From positions 46,722,191 to 46,786,190 of the forward strand of contig JAOANR010000013.1 in assembly GCA_030278955.1 (NCBI GenBank): a stretch of DNA of 64,000 bases. Direction: 5' to 3'. The notes beneath the pieces were generated by a model. The model ran no database searches and was not told the DNA's origin. It saw only the letters and a program-made list of their open reading frames with translations. A program made the translations under genes and the position numbers. This DNA comes from Hygrophila difformis. Its lineage: Eukaryota > Streptophyta > Magnoliopsida > Lamiales > Acanthaceae. Positions 45,744 through 58,820 of this stretch are shown here, in pieces (position 1 is the stretch's first letter; every line of letters begins with the position of its first letter).

Positions 45744-48642
45744 TGAAACTTTTGACAATTTCATCAACACGAGCATTTTCCAAAATATACCAGGTTAGAT
45801 TTATTAAAAGAAAAGAGTTATGATTCACGGGAAAGGGTTTAGGGATATATCAAGATTATTAGTCTTTTTATTACTCAAGTGTGGTGCTTTGGTTTCAAAT
45901 GGCGCTGTGGTCCTCTCTGTCATGAAATGTTGACAAATCTCATGGCATAGCCGGGATAGGTTGACCTTCAGCCTGTCACACTGAGGATCCCCGGCAAATA
46001 TGCCATGGCACTTCTCATCAATTCTTGCCATAAGATTTCCTGCCATGAAACTTTTGACTGATTCCCACTACATGAGTATTTTCTGAAAAAAATCATGATC
46101 CTGGTTTAGATTTTATTTAATGAAACCAATCTATGATGGCGGGGTTGTGATTAGGGATATATTTATAAGTAGTCATGTTTTTATTGCTCGTGTTTAAGAA
46201 ACTGTGGCCCGAAAGCGCACGGTGTCAAAAATTGCAGTAATTTATAGTAAGACCGGATCGTTCACTGGAGGATGTGCGATAGAAGCAGGGCCCACGTCGT
46301 TTTACTAGATTTTCCATTCGTATTGCTCAATAGGTTTGAAGGTGATTAATAACTACTGGCATGAATTTAAACTAAGTTATAAAGGCGTTTAAATCTTACT
46401 CTACAAAGCGAATAAATCGATTCTAAAAAGCGGGTAAAAATTATTCCAAGAATGCGATAAACATTAACTATGAAAGCAGGGAAAAATTACATTGTGCCAA
46501 CCGTGAAGCTGAATCACAATGTAGACAGAAGGGACATGAAGAAAAGAATGAAAATTGGACAAGATTGAGATATAGCAATATTAAACTTCAATTTTTATAC
46601 ACAGATCTTTGTTTGGGATAATCCTTTCAGATAGCTAATTCTCATGCTCTCAATAATGCTTTCCCTTTAACAGACAGGTACTTACAATATGAGTTTACAT
46701 GTTCTTAAGACCGCAAATTCTAAGATACCACAGATTCGCAACTGCCCTGGCCTGGGTGTGTTACTTCATATGTGGTGGAAAAGCAACACCCGACATATCA
46801 TTTATTGAAATGTCAAGTACCACTATCATTCTCCCATGTCACACCCAAAGATTCTAATCAAGTTCTGAACTATCCCTTAACTATCAATCCTAGTAGCAGT
46901 TACACAACTCTCAATACAACCGAGTGACCTCTAATGAAAGCGGTTAAAAGAAAGCAGTAAAGAAAGCATTTAAAACCTATCACTCGGAGGTTTTGAAAAT
47001 CTGACCCTGGTAGTAAAAGACAGCACCCAGTCAAGATGACTGGGTATGGATCAAGAATTCCCGGCTCTTAGTGAACCACTAGCGTGTTCACTTCCTTCCG
47101 GGTGATTATGAGATACAAACTAATGAAACGAACTAATGATTTAGTTCGTTCCGGATGCATTCACTCAGGACTCAAAAATAGGCTTTGGCAGAAGAGGATA
47201 ACAGTTGAAAGAAAACTCAACCCTATCTTAGAAAATAACCAAGGCCTGGATGATGTTCCTCTAAGATTATTTACTGCACTGTATTTGAGTCCAAGTGGAC
47301 CCCATCTCGGTGTAGTACTTAATCTTAGATTTCCAACAACCAGCAATTTTGGAAAATAATGGATTTGAAAATCATTCCCTATCAGGTACTAGACTCTCAG
47401 TTGAAACACAGACCCTTTCAGTCTAGGCGAGACCTAATCGCTGAATCTGTTTATAATTTCCCAAAATACAACCCTTAACAGGATATGAATTAGTCATAAC
47501 TGAGGAATTTATCCCTTACTCAGATCCGGATTTTATAAGGAGATTTTTGTTGGAAGTTTATTAAGCGATATCTATTTAAGATCTAGACTTCTATTGTCCA
47601 AGGGAAGGATCCCAAAATAATTACAGACCACAATAGTACATAATATTATCATGCATAAAGATATAGGGAAGTGTAAAATTAATTGACCCAAAATATAGAT
47701 GCGGGTCTAGACAGAAGGTGAAACACAGATGCGAAATGATCAAGAGACCAAAGTAATGGCAGAATAATCAGGTGGACTGTAAACATCTACTGTCCAATTT
47801 CCCAATTACTCGGATGGAGCGAATTTAGACAGCTTAGATCCTATAATGGTAGTGTCAATACCAGTTGGGTCTCCACTGTCTGTGAATTCGGATAAAAACC
47901 TACATGCTTCCCTTCTATGATGATCGTCAGTTGGCATTGACTGATGCCAACTGACTCCCATTACAGATTGGAATTTGGGTTTGGAAATTAAGATAAGAAT
48001 AATAAAACTGTATCTGGATGGAATTCAGCCGAGCAGCTATTATAACCCCGGATGGGCGAACCGCCAAGGCTTCCACTGACAGTCATTCAGACCATGCAAA
48101 ATAACACTTAGTAATTAATACTCAGATTACGAGCTAGTTATCCATGAGGGAATACCCGCCAACATTATTCTGATGTATTCTTTACTAATTGTTACACACA
48201 ACACGCAAAGACAAAATCACGAAATAAAAGAAAATTCCTTGTATGAGAGACATTGGTTTCTCATGCAAGGTTGTGGATTGGATCCACAATTGATGGTCTT
48301 AAATAATCCTTCCTACCATAATTAATTACAGTCCGAATTATCTGTTTAAGCCATCAAGATTTTGTTTATAGAGGAGTGTTTTAGTGGCAATTGAACAAAG
48401 GTCCTTTAATCATGATGATTATTGATGTGTAATTATTGCTAATCTCACTCTTTAATCATTAATGACTCAAGGGTTCAATTAATTAAGTGATGCAATTGGA
48501 GAATCAAAATTTGGGCAGCATAACACCCTATATTGCAATTCCAGAATGTTACACCTTAACCCGTGGGGTTATGATGTGAGTGTTGCAATATAATGTAGGA
48601 AGAGAATGAAGATTGTTTGAGGATAAATAGAGAGAAGGGAAT

Positions 48643-49200
48643 CTTTGTCGCGATACCGTAAATTTTGTCGCGGACCGAGGTCCGCGACATGGGTATCCTG
48701 ACAAGTTTTTAGAATTTTTTGGCAGCATAACGCCTCTTTGTCGCTAAGCAAGATTTTGTCGCAGAACGTGGTTCCGCGACAAGAGTGTTTCGCGACAAAG
48801 ACTTTTCTGAAGATTCTTAAAGCATTTGAACCTTTGTCGCTATGCATGGAGAGTTTGTCGCGGAACGTGGTTCCGCGACAAAGTGGTTCCGCGACAAGGT
48901 GTCCAAAGGATAAAGAACATGGCATAATTTTTCTGTCTCAGAATGGGATTTTGTCGCGGAACGTGGTTCCGCGACAAGATGATTCCGCGACAAAAAGCCA
49001 TGCAGACAAAATGCAAGAGTTTGGCTCCTTTGTCGCTATGCATGGAAAGTTTTGTCGCGGAACGTGGCTCCGCGACAAGGTGTTCCGCGACAAAGGGTTT
49101 TAAATTATGGAGACAAGTGTCTTGAAACACCTTGGTCGCGGAACAACCATTTTGTCGCGGAACGTGGTTCCGCGCCAAAAGGCGGTTGGCGCCCAAGGTG
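48643..49200. repeat. TTGTCGCGGAAC array A, right LTR
   Basis: This is the counterpart of 33379-33935. Three of the few substitutions between the LTR copies fall on or beside motif units (for example GACCGAGGTC against GACCAAGGTC). It retains the palindromic pairs. Confidence 0.92.
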
Positions 49201-49907
49201 GTTCAGAACAAAAGTCAGAAAAAGCAGAAATGAACAGTGGCATGCAAACAGCGTGATCTCACCCTATTTCAGATCAAAAAGCTATTCTAAGCTAAAAACA
49301 AACAAGAAACATTCAAAATAAGGAAGAACATGCTTAAGCAAAAATAAACAAAGCTGGGCAGAATATTAAAAATAAAGCAAGAGTCCTAATCTAGGGTTTG
49401 ATCACACATACTCACAACATCATCCATAAAATGCTTAACAGTAAACATAAAATAGCTTAATGGGGGTCAAGTGACCCCAAAATGAAAAAGAAAGCATAAA
49501 TCCATGGGGTGTGAGACCCATTTCATGATTTGGGACACAAATGATGAATGTTTTCCCATATTATTGAAGGGGTGTTGTTAATACCCATGATTTGGGTATT
49601 ACAAACCCTAAAACAAGAGTTTATAAACCAAAACATTGTATCAAAGTGGCTATCTAGATACTGTGAACAGTAAAAACACTAAACTAAGCTAAACTAAGAG
49701 CAAAAATTAAATAATACATGAAAATAAACCTAAACTACTCTACCTAAGGAAGAACTCCTAAGCTTGTCTTCAAGAGAGCTCAACAAAATTCCAATTTTTC
49801 CAACCTCCTTGCTCAAAGGAAACACCTCATATTTATAGAGGTGTAACCCTAAGCCCATGGGCCTTGATTCTAGCCCATTGTGTCTTAAGACATCACACAC
49901 ATCACAG

Positions 49908-50155
49908 CTTTGTCTCGGAGCATCAAGTTTGGTCGCGGAACACACTGCATGTGGCAAGGCTTCTCGACTGGGTCTTGTGTCTCTAATTGGGTGTCTTGGT
50001 CGCGGAACATGCCTTTGTCGCGGAGCATGCCATCGCGACAAAGGTCATCGCGACAAAGGGGCTTGGCCGGTCTCCTCTTCATCTGAGCTGCTTGGTCGCG
50101 GAACCCTCCTTTGTCGCGGAACCATGCATCGCGACAAAGGGCTTCCGCGACAGAG
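49908..50155. repeat. TTGTCGCGGAAC array B, right LTR
   Basis: Counterpart of 34643-34890. It ends about 40 bp before the insertion point of the gag-only element. Confidence 0.85.
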
Positions 50156-50200
50156 GTCTTCCTGGGCCTGCTGGATTGGGCCAGATGGGCCGAAGATGTT

Positions 50201-53101
50201 TGTAACACCCCGGTTTTTGGTCACCCAGGTCGGGGTGTCACCGCCACACCTCCCTAGCAAGACACGGTTTCTCCGAGCTCACTAAAGAGATGCAAGGCTA
50301 TGGTTTTTCAGAATTTAAAATATTCAAACATCCCATTCATATATAATTTAAAAATAATACATCGAAGTTGCAGCGGAAAATAATATTTACATATATATTG
50401 CAGCGGAATTTAAATATAGGGCCAACATGGCCTAATCACGGGTTAAACAGGCCCGTTCATGCAAGATCTAGTCTAATACAATAACTCAAAATAATATATC
50501 TTCCCAAATTTCCCATGTATGCATATGACGATGCATAATTCTCAACTCTGAAAGAAAAAGGAAAAATATGGTTTGGTCAGCAAAAACTTGCTGAGTAAGT
50601 TAACACGTACAAGATTATGAGGTTTCAAAGCCTTTAATTACATTTAATGAAAACATGTGCATAATTTAAATAATTCATGTAATCGCATAATTTAGAAGAC
50701 ATGGATTCATAAGATCATCAATATAGCTTGCAACGTAATTAAATGAGTTGCCATAAATTTAAAAGCACAATTTAGTACATATTCAATTTGGAATTCTCGT
50801 AACTTCTCGTTTCATATCTTTTAGAGATCACCACCGCTAGGGCTCTTATGTCCGCCAGCCTTACGCCTGGGCTCTTATGTCCACAGGTATCATGGTCGAT
50901 CTTTTAATTAGAGTTAATCCGTCCGCTAGCCATACGATCACTGTTTCGCTAGGGCTCTTACGTCAACCTAGACATACACTTGGGCTCTTATGTCCCAAGC
51001 CGCATAGAACATTGACAGTATCTAGCTTAGTCATAACCCGCAATATATTTTAATCTTCTCTTTTCGTGTATCGTATTTCAAAGAATTTCTATCCGTTTCA
51101 ACCTTAAAGGTTAATTTCACCGTTTCAACAAGATTTCAAGTTTTGACTCGGTCAACCACAGTTTACTCTAAAATTCGTCTAAAATCAGATTTAATTTCAA
51201 AAATTCCGAAATTTCACGTCTGACTCCGAAACGTCGAGATCTACCACTTTCGTGTTTTAACTTTTTCAATCCGAGATACCTAAATAGGTCAAAAACACTA
51301 ATTTTCACAGAAGTACTGTTCTGTCCGAATCTCATATAACTCAGTTTAAAGATTTCGAATTCTACCATAGCAATTCAACTCCAAATTTGATGAAATTTTG
51401 CAGAGATCATCTTAAGACAATTATCTACGACTTTCATGTTCAGCTAAAGATCTAATTCGGCCTAGAACCATAGTCAAAAACGTCAACAAGTTCGCACCTA
51501 TGTTCTGTCCAGTTTCAAGATTCGATTTAAAACCAGTTCGGTTCGGAGTGGATTTCATATATCAAATCATCATGAAAAATTCTGAAATTTCACGGAGGTG
51601 TTCTTAACATATAGATCTACAACTCCTATGTTCAACGCCAAGCCTAGATCGGTCTAGAGCTAAGGTAGAAATCACCAACAAGTTCGAATAAGGAATCTAT
51701 CATCGTTTCAAGATCTAAATCTAACGCAGGCTCGTTTACGATCAGTTTCGGATATCAAAACACGATGAAAAATTATGAAATTTTTACAGGAGCTAGATCA
51801 GTGTCTTAGGAATGTTTTTCGTGTTTTAAGTTTTCTCGTTTGAACGCTTTAAGGGGTTCGAATAAATTCAACAAAAACGATGCGCCGGTGTAGACAGATT
51901 TTAGATAGGGTTCCATTACATTTATATGTTCGAATCTTTTAACAACCCAAAACCAAAGTAAGCGTTAACTTACAGATTGTTGAGTGTCCGGGATCGTCGA
52001 TTCGGAGGCGTGGCTTCCCGTCCTCCGTTTATCCTCTTCGTTTGTCGGGTTCTTCGCTCTCGATTCGGATCGGGGGTTTAGAATAGAAAAAGATCGAATT
52101 TAGGATTCGTTTTCGAATCACATATGGAAAAGAATGGATCAAGGCTTACCACAGTGACGGGGGTCTCCAAATTTCGTCCAAGTCAGTTCCTCCTCTCGGT
52201 GTTGTGCCTCCGACGGCTCCGGGATTAGGGTTTCGACGTATAGAAAGATTTCGTAGGGTTTCAAATGTATTCGGAGCTCTTAGGAGGTCTTATTTATAGA
52301 TATCTAAGACCTAGGGCGTCCAAAATCTGACCCCAAGGGTCTTGGGTCGAGAGACGTTCAACCGAAAGTCGAAAAATCCGCGTTCGGGCGAGGAAATCTC
52401 GCTTGGTTTGTTGCTGCCAGAGTGGCGCGGTCATGGCGCGGTCTAAGGCCAACCACCGCGCGGCCAGCGCGCCACTCACGCCTGGACTCCGGTCCGGGCG
52501 GGTCGTGCGATCCGTCGTGCTTTTCCGCCTCTCTTTCGGGTTTCTATCCCTCTATGCTCCCGAATTCCGATTCCCGGGGTATATTCGGGCTTCGATTTCC
52601 TATCCTAATTTTATTCGGACCTAAATTTATGTTTGGACTCGAGTCATTGAGTTCATCGATGTCGGGTCCCCGTGTAACCATTTATTCAATTAAATTGCCT
52701 TCGGCTTCCCGGGTTCTCGGAATTTTGTTTCCTTTTTAATTTAAATTCCATTTCTCATCTTCTATGATTCTTTATCCATTTATCATGTTTATTATATTTA
52801 TTTATTTTTATTTTTTATTTTTTTTATTTTATGTTGCAAAATTCTCGGGTATTACAGTCTACCCTCCTTAAGAATCAACTTCGTCCTCGAAGTTGTGTTT
52901 CGGCTTTTCTCGTGCTAAAGTCTTTTGTTTGTTTTATTATTTTGTGACTGAACTTAGAATTAAAACTTCTAAGCTGCCTACGTACCCGGTGAAGGGATCA
53001 AGCCATAACGTAGTTCAAAACAAGTTGAATTTGTTTATTTATGATTTAGGATACATGATATCGAGTCGAACTCCAAAAATAAATAACTACGGGGTATCAC
53101 A
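50201..53101 (-). repeat. 3' LTR of element 4
   Basis: It runs TGTAACACCCC to GGTATCACA on the plus strand and is near-identical to 55044-57940. The short frames within it are duplicated in the other LTR and look non-coding. Confidence 0.95.
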
Positions 53102-53118
53102 TCCTCTCCCCCTTAGGA
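53102..53118 (-). other. Polypurine tract of element 4
   Basis: Minus strand CCTAAGGGGGAGAGGAT directly abuts the LTR. Confidence 0.88.
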
Positions 53119-53142
53119 CTTCAGTTATGTCCCCATAACTGC

Positions 53143-54258
53143 CTATTCATTATTCTCAAGAGGGTTCGGGTTTTGGTCTTGTTCCTCGTCACTCTCTCCT
53201 TGCTGAAGGTTCACCAAATCTACTCTCTTTTCGATCGCCCCCTCTGGCGTTCGACATCCACTAGCCTTGTGACCAAGCTTGCCGCACCTACGGCAGGTTC
53301 CAGGCTTCGGGCATTGGCGCCCCAGATGTGCATGGTTGCATCGTGGGCAACGTGGTATAAACACACCACGATTATCGTCTCCCCCATTGAGACCTTTATT
53401 TCATTTCCTTCGGGATCCATTGTCTTTCCTAGAGTTGTTATTGTTGTCTTTTCGATTCTTCTTCTCAAGTCCTTGCGAGTCCTTGCTCAACTCACCATGT
53501 TCCTTGCGCTTCAATTGCTGGATTCGAGCAATTGATACGGCGCGATCATATATTGTCTGCAGGTTCGCGAATTGTCCTACTGCAAGTATCTCCCGGATAC
53601 TAAGGTTCAGACCCATCTCGAATTTCTGAGCCTTGTCAGAGTCGGTTGGTACTATCATCGCAGCGAATCGTACTAGCTCCTTGAATTTGGTGTAGTATTC
53701 TTGTACCGTTTGTGCACCTTGCTTTAAGTTGATGAACTCCTCGTACTTCGCAGTCTTGGTGCTCAGTGGGTAGAATCTTTCCCTCAAAGCTTCCTTAAGT
53801 TCCTCCCAGGTGTAGGCTTCTTCGTCTTCCACTGAGTTCGTTTGGAGATTTTGCCACCACTCATCGGCTTCGCCTCCTAGGTAGTAGGTCACTACGTGTA
53901 TCTTCTCCTCATCAGGGCACTTGATAGCGTTCAAGAGCTTATCAAAGGTACGGATCCATCCTTCCAACTTGGTTGGATCCTCTTGGCCGTCATAATGGGG
54001 TGGGTGGTAAGGGTTCACTAATGCCAAGTAGTTGACTCGGGCTACTGGCGGAGGTACTGTTTGTGTCCTATGCACCTCGGCATTTCCCAAGGGTACAAGG
54101 AGTTCCTCTACAGTTTTTAAACGTGCTTCCATATTATTGGGCGCTTGAGGCACTTGCTCTCCTAGGTTCTGAGGACTTCCACTGTTGTTGGGCGTGTTGG
54201 AAAGGTTAGCGTCAGTGCCGTTTGGACTCACCTTCCTTGGTTTCCTCCTAGGCGCCAT
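53143..54258 (-). CDS. gag of the gag-only element, with one in-frame TGA
   Basis: It starts MAPRRKPRKVSPNG at 54258. Residues 90-240 form a Gypsy gag capsid domain (LEGWIRTFDKLLNAIKCPDE, YYLGGEADEWWQNL, QTVQEYYTKFKELV). A TGA at 53401-53403 ends it after 285 residues. The same frame then stays open to 53143 and encodes two nucleocapsid knuckles (CPRCNHAHLGRQC and CRRCGKLGHKASGC), giving 371 residues in all if the stop is read through. No pol frame follows; the next sequence is the polypurine tract. The stop may be a recent nonsense change or a regulated stop that yields capsid with and without nucleocapsid. Confidence 0.85.
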
Positions 54259-55027
54259 TTTCTGTTATAACGTGTACAGATTAGCTTATCTTGGTTTAGA
54301 TAGATCGTTCGAACAAGACGTTTCGTAAATTTCAAATTTCAAATTTTCAGATTTGTTGTTTGGAAATCCAAACAAGATTTTTGGAATCGAGAGTGTTTTA
54401 ATAAAGACTTGGTTTTTTTTTTATTGTTCCACATAAGGAAATTTTCTAATTCGTACTAGGATAGGAATGGCTAGAGCCGAGATTTGTTATGCTTAGGCGT
54501 GCGCTTAGATGAACGCGATCTAGAACTAAGGCAGGATCAGTATCTAGTTATTGCTTCTAATTCGATGTCATGTCTCAAGATTATATAGGTGTAACAAGAG
54601 ATCTAAGTTAATTTCGCCAAGATTCTAGGTTCAACTGCGCCAAGATTCTAAGTTCAAATTCGCAAAGATTCTAAGTTAAAATTCGCAAGGATTCTAAGTT
54701 CTCTAAACAAAGGAAATGCAATATGCACATGCAATGATGATTCCCCCCAAAAATAATTCATGCACTATATATACATATATATTTTTTTCCATGGGTTTTA
54801 AAATAAAAATTTATTCCATGGAACTAATGCTTTAAAATAATTTAAAATATTAGTTAAAATTCTTGGACCTCTATATTGGGTCAAAAATAATTATCATTTG
54901 GGCTCAAAAATGATTTGGGCTAGGAAACTTTCAAAATAATAATTTGGGCTTCAATAATAATTTAAAAATAATAATGGTTTTAAAATATTAATAATAGGTT
55001 TAAAAATACTAATTTAAAAATAAGCCG
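54259..55027 (-). other. Leader between primer site and gag of element 4
   Basis: About 770 bp of AT-rich untranslated leader is present. It contains four near-repeats of CGCAAAGATTCTAAGTT or a close variant (about 54610-54700). A packaging signal is expected here, but no structure can be assigned. Confidence 0.6.
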
Positions 55028-55040
55028 GGCTCTGATACCA
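55028..55040 (-). other. Primer-binding site of element 4, initiator-Met tRNA
   Basis: Plus strand GGCTCTGATACCA is the reverse complement of TGGTATCAGAGCC, three bases from the LTR end at 55044. Confidence 0.92.
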
Positions 55041-55043
55041 ACT

Positions 55044-57940
55044 TGTAACACCCCGGTTTTTGGTCACCCAGGTCGGGGTGTCACCGCCACACCTCCCTAG
55101 CAAGACACGGTTTCTCCGAGCTCACTAAAGAGATGCAAGGCTATGGTTTTTCAGAATTTAAAATATTCAAACATCCCATTCATATATAATTTAAAAATAA
55201 TACATCGAAGTTGCAGCGGAAAATAATATTTACATATATATTGCAGCGGAATTTAAATATAGGGCCAACATGGCCTAATCACGGGTTAAACAGGCTCGTT
55301 CATGCAAGATCTAGTCTAATACAATAACTCAAAATAATATATCTTCCCAAATTTCCCATGTATGCATATGACGATGCATAATTCTCAACTCTGAAAGAAA
55401 AAGGAAAAATATGGTTTGGTCAGCAAAAACTTGCTGAGTAAGTTAACACGTACAAGATTATGAGGTTTCAAAGCCTTTAATTACATTTAATGAAAACATG
55501 TGCATAATTTAAATAATTCATGTAATCGCATAATTTAGAAGACATGGATTCATAAGATCATCAATATAGCTTGCAACGTAATTAAATGAGTTGCCATAAA
55601 TTTAAAAGCACAATTTAGTACAGATTCAATTTGGAATTCTCGTAACTTCTCGTTTCATATCTTTTAGAGATCACCACCGCTAGGGCTCTTATGTCCGCCA
55701 GCCTTACGCCTGGGCTCTTATGTCCACAGGTATCATGGTCGATCTTTTAATTAGAGTTAATCCGTCCGCTAGCCATACGATCACTGTTTCGCTAGGGCTT
55801 TTACGTCAACCTATACATACACTTGGGCTCTTATGTCCCAAGCCGCAGAGAACATTGACAGTATCTAGCTTAGTCATAACCCGCAATATATTTTAATCTT
55901 CTCTTTTCGTGTATCGTATTTCAAAGAATTTCTATCCGTTTCAACCTTAAAGGTTAATTTCACCGTTTCAACAAGATTTCAAGTTTTGACTCGGTCAACC
56001 ATAGTTTACTCTAAAATTCGTCTAAAATCAGATTTAATTTCAAAAATTCCGAAATATCACGTCTGACTCCGAACGTCGAGATCTACCACTTTCGTGTTTT
56101 AACTTTTTCAATCCGAGATACCTAAATAGGTCAAAAACACTAATTTTCACAGAAGTACTGTTCTGTCCGAATCTCATATAACTCAGTTTAAAGATTTCGA
56201 ATTCTACCATAGCAATTCAACTCCAAATTTGATGAAATTTTGCAGAGATCATCTTAAGACAATTATCTACAACTTTCATGTTCGGCTAAAGATCTAATTC
56301 GGCCTAGAACCATAGTCAAAAACGTCAACAAGTTCGCACCTATGTTCTGTCCAGTTTCAAGATTCGATTTAAAACCAGTTCGGTTCGGAGTGGATTTCAT
56401 ATATCAAATCATCATGAAAAATTCTGAAATTTCACGGAGGTGTTCTTAACATATAGATCTACAACTCCTATGTTCAACGCCAAGCCTAGATCGGTCTAGA
56501 GCTAAGGTAGAAATCACCAACAAGTTCGAATAAGGAATCTATCATCGTTTCAAGATCTAAATCTAACGCAGGCTCGTTTACGATCAGTTTCGGATATCAA
56601 AACACGATGAAAAATTATGAAATTTTTACAGGAGCTAGATCAGTGTCTTAGGAATGTTTTTCGTGTTTTAAGTTTTCTCGTTTGAACGCTTTAAGGGGTT
56701 CGAATAAATTCAACAAAAACGCTGCGCCGGTGTAGACAGATTTTAGATAGGGTTCCATTACATTTATATGTTCGAATCTTTTAACAACCCAAAACCAAAG
56801 TAAGCGTTAACTTACAGATTGTTGAGTGTCCGGGATCGTCGATTCGGAGGCGTGGCTTCCCGTCCTCCGTTTATCCTCTCCGTTTGTCGGGTTCTTCGCT
56901 CTGGATTCGGATCGGGGTTTTAGAATAGAAAAAGATCGAATTTAGGATTCGTTTTCGAATCACATATGGAAAAGAATGGATCAAGGCTTACCACAGTGAC
57001 GGGGGTCTCCAAATTTCGTCCAAGTCAGTTCCTCCTCTCGGTGTTGTGCCTCCGACGGCTCCGGGATTAGGGTTTCGACGTATAGAAAGATTTCGTAGGG
57101 TTTCAAATGTATTCGGAGCTCTTAGGAGGTCTTATTTATAGATATCTAAGACCTAGGGCGTCCAAAATCTGACCCCAAGGGTCTTGGGTCGAGAGACGTT
57201 CAACCGAAAGTCGAAAAATCCGCGTTCGGGCGAGGAAATCTCGCTTGGTTTGTTGCTGCCAGAGTGGCGCGGTCGTGGCGCGGTCTAAGGCCAACCACCG
57301 CGCGGCCAGCGCGCCACTCACGCCTGGACTCCGGTCCGGGCGGGTCGTGCGATCCGTCGTGCTTTTCCGCCTCTCTTTCGGGTTTCTATCCCTCTATGCT
57401 CCCGAATTCCGATTCCCGGGGTATATTCGGGCTTCGATTTCCTATCCTAATTTTATTCGGACCTAAATTTATGTTTGGACTCGAGTCATTGAGTTCATCG
57501 ATGTCGGGTCCCCGTGTAACCATTTATTCAATTAAATTGCCTTCGGCTTCCCGGGTTCTCGGAATTTTGTTTCCTTTTTAATTTAAATTCCATTTCTCAT
57601 CTTCTATGATTCTTTATCCATTTATCATGTTTATTATATTTATTTATTTTTATTTTTTTTTATTATTTTATGTTGCAAAATTCTCGGGTATTACAGTCTA
57701 CCCTCCTTAAGAATCAACTTCGTCCTCGAAGTTGTGTTTCGGCTTTTCTCGTGCTAAAGTCTTTTGTTTGTTTTATTATTTTGTGACTGAACTTAGAATT
57801 AAAACTTCTAAGCTGCCTACGTACCCGGTGAAGGGATCAAGCCATAACGTAGTTCAAAACAAGTTGAATTTATTTATTTATGATTTAGGATACATGATAT
57901 CGAGTCGAACTCCAAAAATAAATAACTACGGGGTATCACA
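55044..57940 (-). repeat. 5' LTR of element 4
   Basis: Near-identical to 50201-53101. It ends GGGTATCACA at 57940, followed by the duplicated ATGTT. Confidence 0.95.
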
Positions 57941-57945
57941 ATGTT

Positions 57946-58217
57946 CTTTTTGTGGGCTTTCTCTCTCTTTTTCCCATCTTTTTCATTCCTTTTTCTTTTC
58001 TTTTCTTTTTTCTCATGTTTTTGGATTTTTCTAACATAATTATGTAATAAAATTACATATTCATGCCTTTTTAACACCAGCTCAATATTTTTACAATTAT
58101 GCAAAAATCAGTCCAATTCGACTGCTTTCTTACTTAATGTAAGACCGGAATGCGATCAAATGCCCGTTTAAGACACGGAAATGGATTGAAAATAATGGTC
58201 ATTTCTGGCCATTATCA
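57946..58217 (-). repeat. 5' LTR of element 3, remaining part
   Basis: It resumes the Athila-like LTR (CTTTTTGTGGGCTTTC) interrupted at 50200 and ends CCATTATCA at 58217, followed by the duplicated CTTTG. Confidence 0.95.
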
Positions 58218-58785
58218 CTTTGTATAGTTCAAGTGCTGCGACCTTTGCATTGAACCTTTCCGGAAGCGTCCCAATGATTTTTCCTACAATGTCCTGTTGA
58301 GAATACACTTTGCCAAGCTGAAGAGCTTGGTTGGTTAGATCACGGATACGACCAATATATTGGCCGACAGACTCATTATCATCCATAGAAATCTTATGAA
58401 ATTGTGCATCGAGAGTAATGATTCTAGATTTCTTTACCGGAGCCATACCCTCGTAGGTATTGGCTAGAGTAGTCCAGACATCGTATGCAATCTTACATCC
58501 AGCGATAAGTCTGTATTGATCTTTTGTGAGAGCATTGTGAATTGCATTCAGGGCTTTGGAGTTCTTTGAAGCGGCAAGCTTCTCAACAGCAGTCCATTCA
58601 CTCCTTGGTTTGATGGTTTTTACACCGTCTTCTTCTTTTACTGGTGGATGGTATTGGTTTTCTACTGCATCCCAAGCCCCTTCGTCCAGAGCAATGAGGA
58701 AAGCCTCCATTTGATCTTTCCAATATGCATAGTTTGATCCATCGAGCAATGGTGGTCTGGTTACAGATCCGCCTTGGTTTTTCAT
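58218..58785 (-). CDS. gag of element 2, 5' portion (capsid)
   Basis: The frame begins at the ATG at 58785 (MKNQGGSVTRPPLLDG), matching MENQGG in element 1. A longer frame opening at 58833 would start inside the primer site and is unlikely to be used. It encodes the UBN2/Copia-type capsid (YWKDQMEAFLIALDEGAWDA, LTKDQYRLIAGCKIAYDVW, SVGQYIGRIRDLTNQALQLG) and breaks off at 58218 after ...ELYK, where the Athila-like element inserted. It continues in phase at 30477. Confidence 0.93.
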
Positions 58786-58820
58786 GCCTTTTGTCTGGAT
58801 CTCGCTTTCCAAAGCGTGTG

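Larger units (their letters stand above)
45744..50200 (-). repeat. 5' LTR of element 3, larger part
   Basis: It is collinear with 30478-34935 of the other LTR, with scattered single-base differences. The LTR is cut at 50200 by the gag-only element and resumes after it at 57946. Confidence 0.95.
50201..57940 (-). mobile_element. Gag-only (TR-GAG-like) Gypsy LTR retrotransposon (element 4)
   Basis: Two LTRs of about 2.9 kb (50201-53101 and 55044-57940) flank a 1.94-kb interior. The interior has an initiator-Met primer site, a gag frame and a polypurine tract but no protease, reverse transcriptase or integrase. The exact 5-bp duplication ATGTT lies at 50196-50200 and 57941-57945. LTR ends TGTAACACCCCGG and GGTATCACA are typical of Tekay/Del-type chromoviral LTRs. 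About 15 differences between the LTRs (near 0.5 %) show recent movement, which must have used enzymes from another element. It sits in the right LTR of the Athila-like element. Confidence 0.94.
30478..58217 (-). mobile_element. Athila-like Gypsy retrotransposon with 4.7-kb LTRs (element 3)
   Basis: The element has TG...CA ends, LTRs of 4,729 bp, a tRNA-Asp primer site, gag, pol in the Gypsy order (PR-RT-RH-INT), an F-box frame downstream of pol and a polypurine tract, all minus strand. The integrase ends in a GPY/F-type module without a chromodomain, and the protease and primer site fit the Athila group. The LTRs are unusually long for Athila. By eye about 25 differences separate the two LTRs (near 0.5 %). 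The right LTR is split by a gag-only element. Without that insert the element is about 20 kb. Pol carries a frameshift and a TGA separates gag from pol. Confidence 0.94.

Noticed and set aside
52294..52739. Frames of 61-105 codons on both strands in the LTRs of the gag-only element, repeated at 57136-57581
   Set aside because: They lie in LTR DNA with GC-rich composition, are identical because the LTRs are, and show no family similarity.
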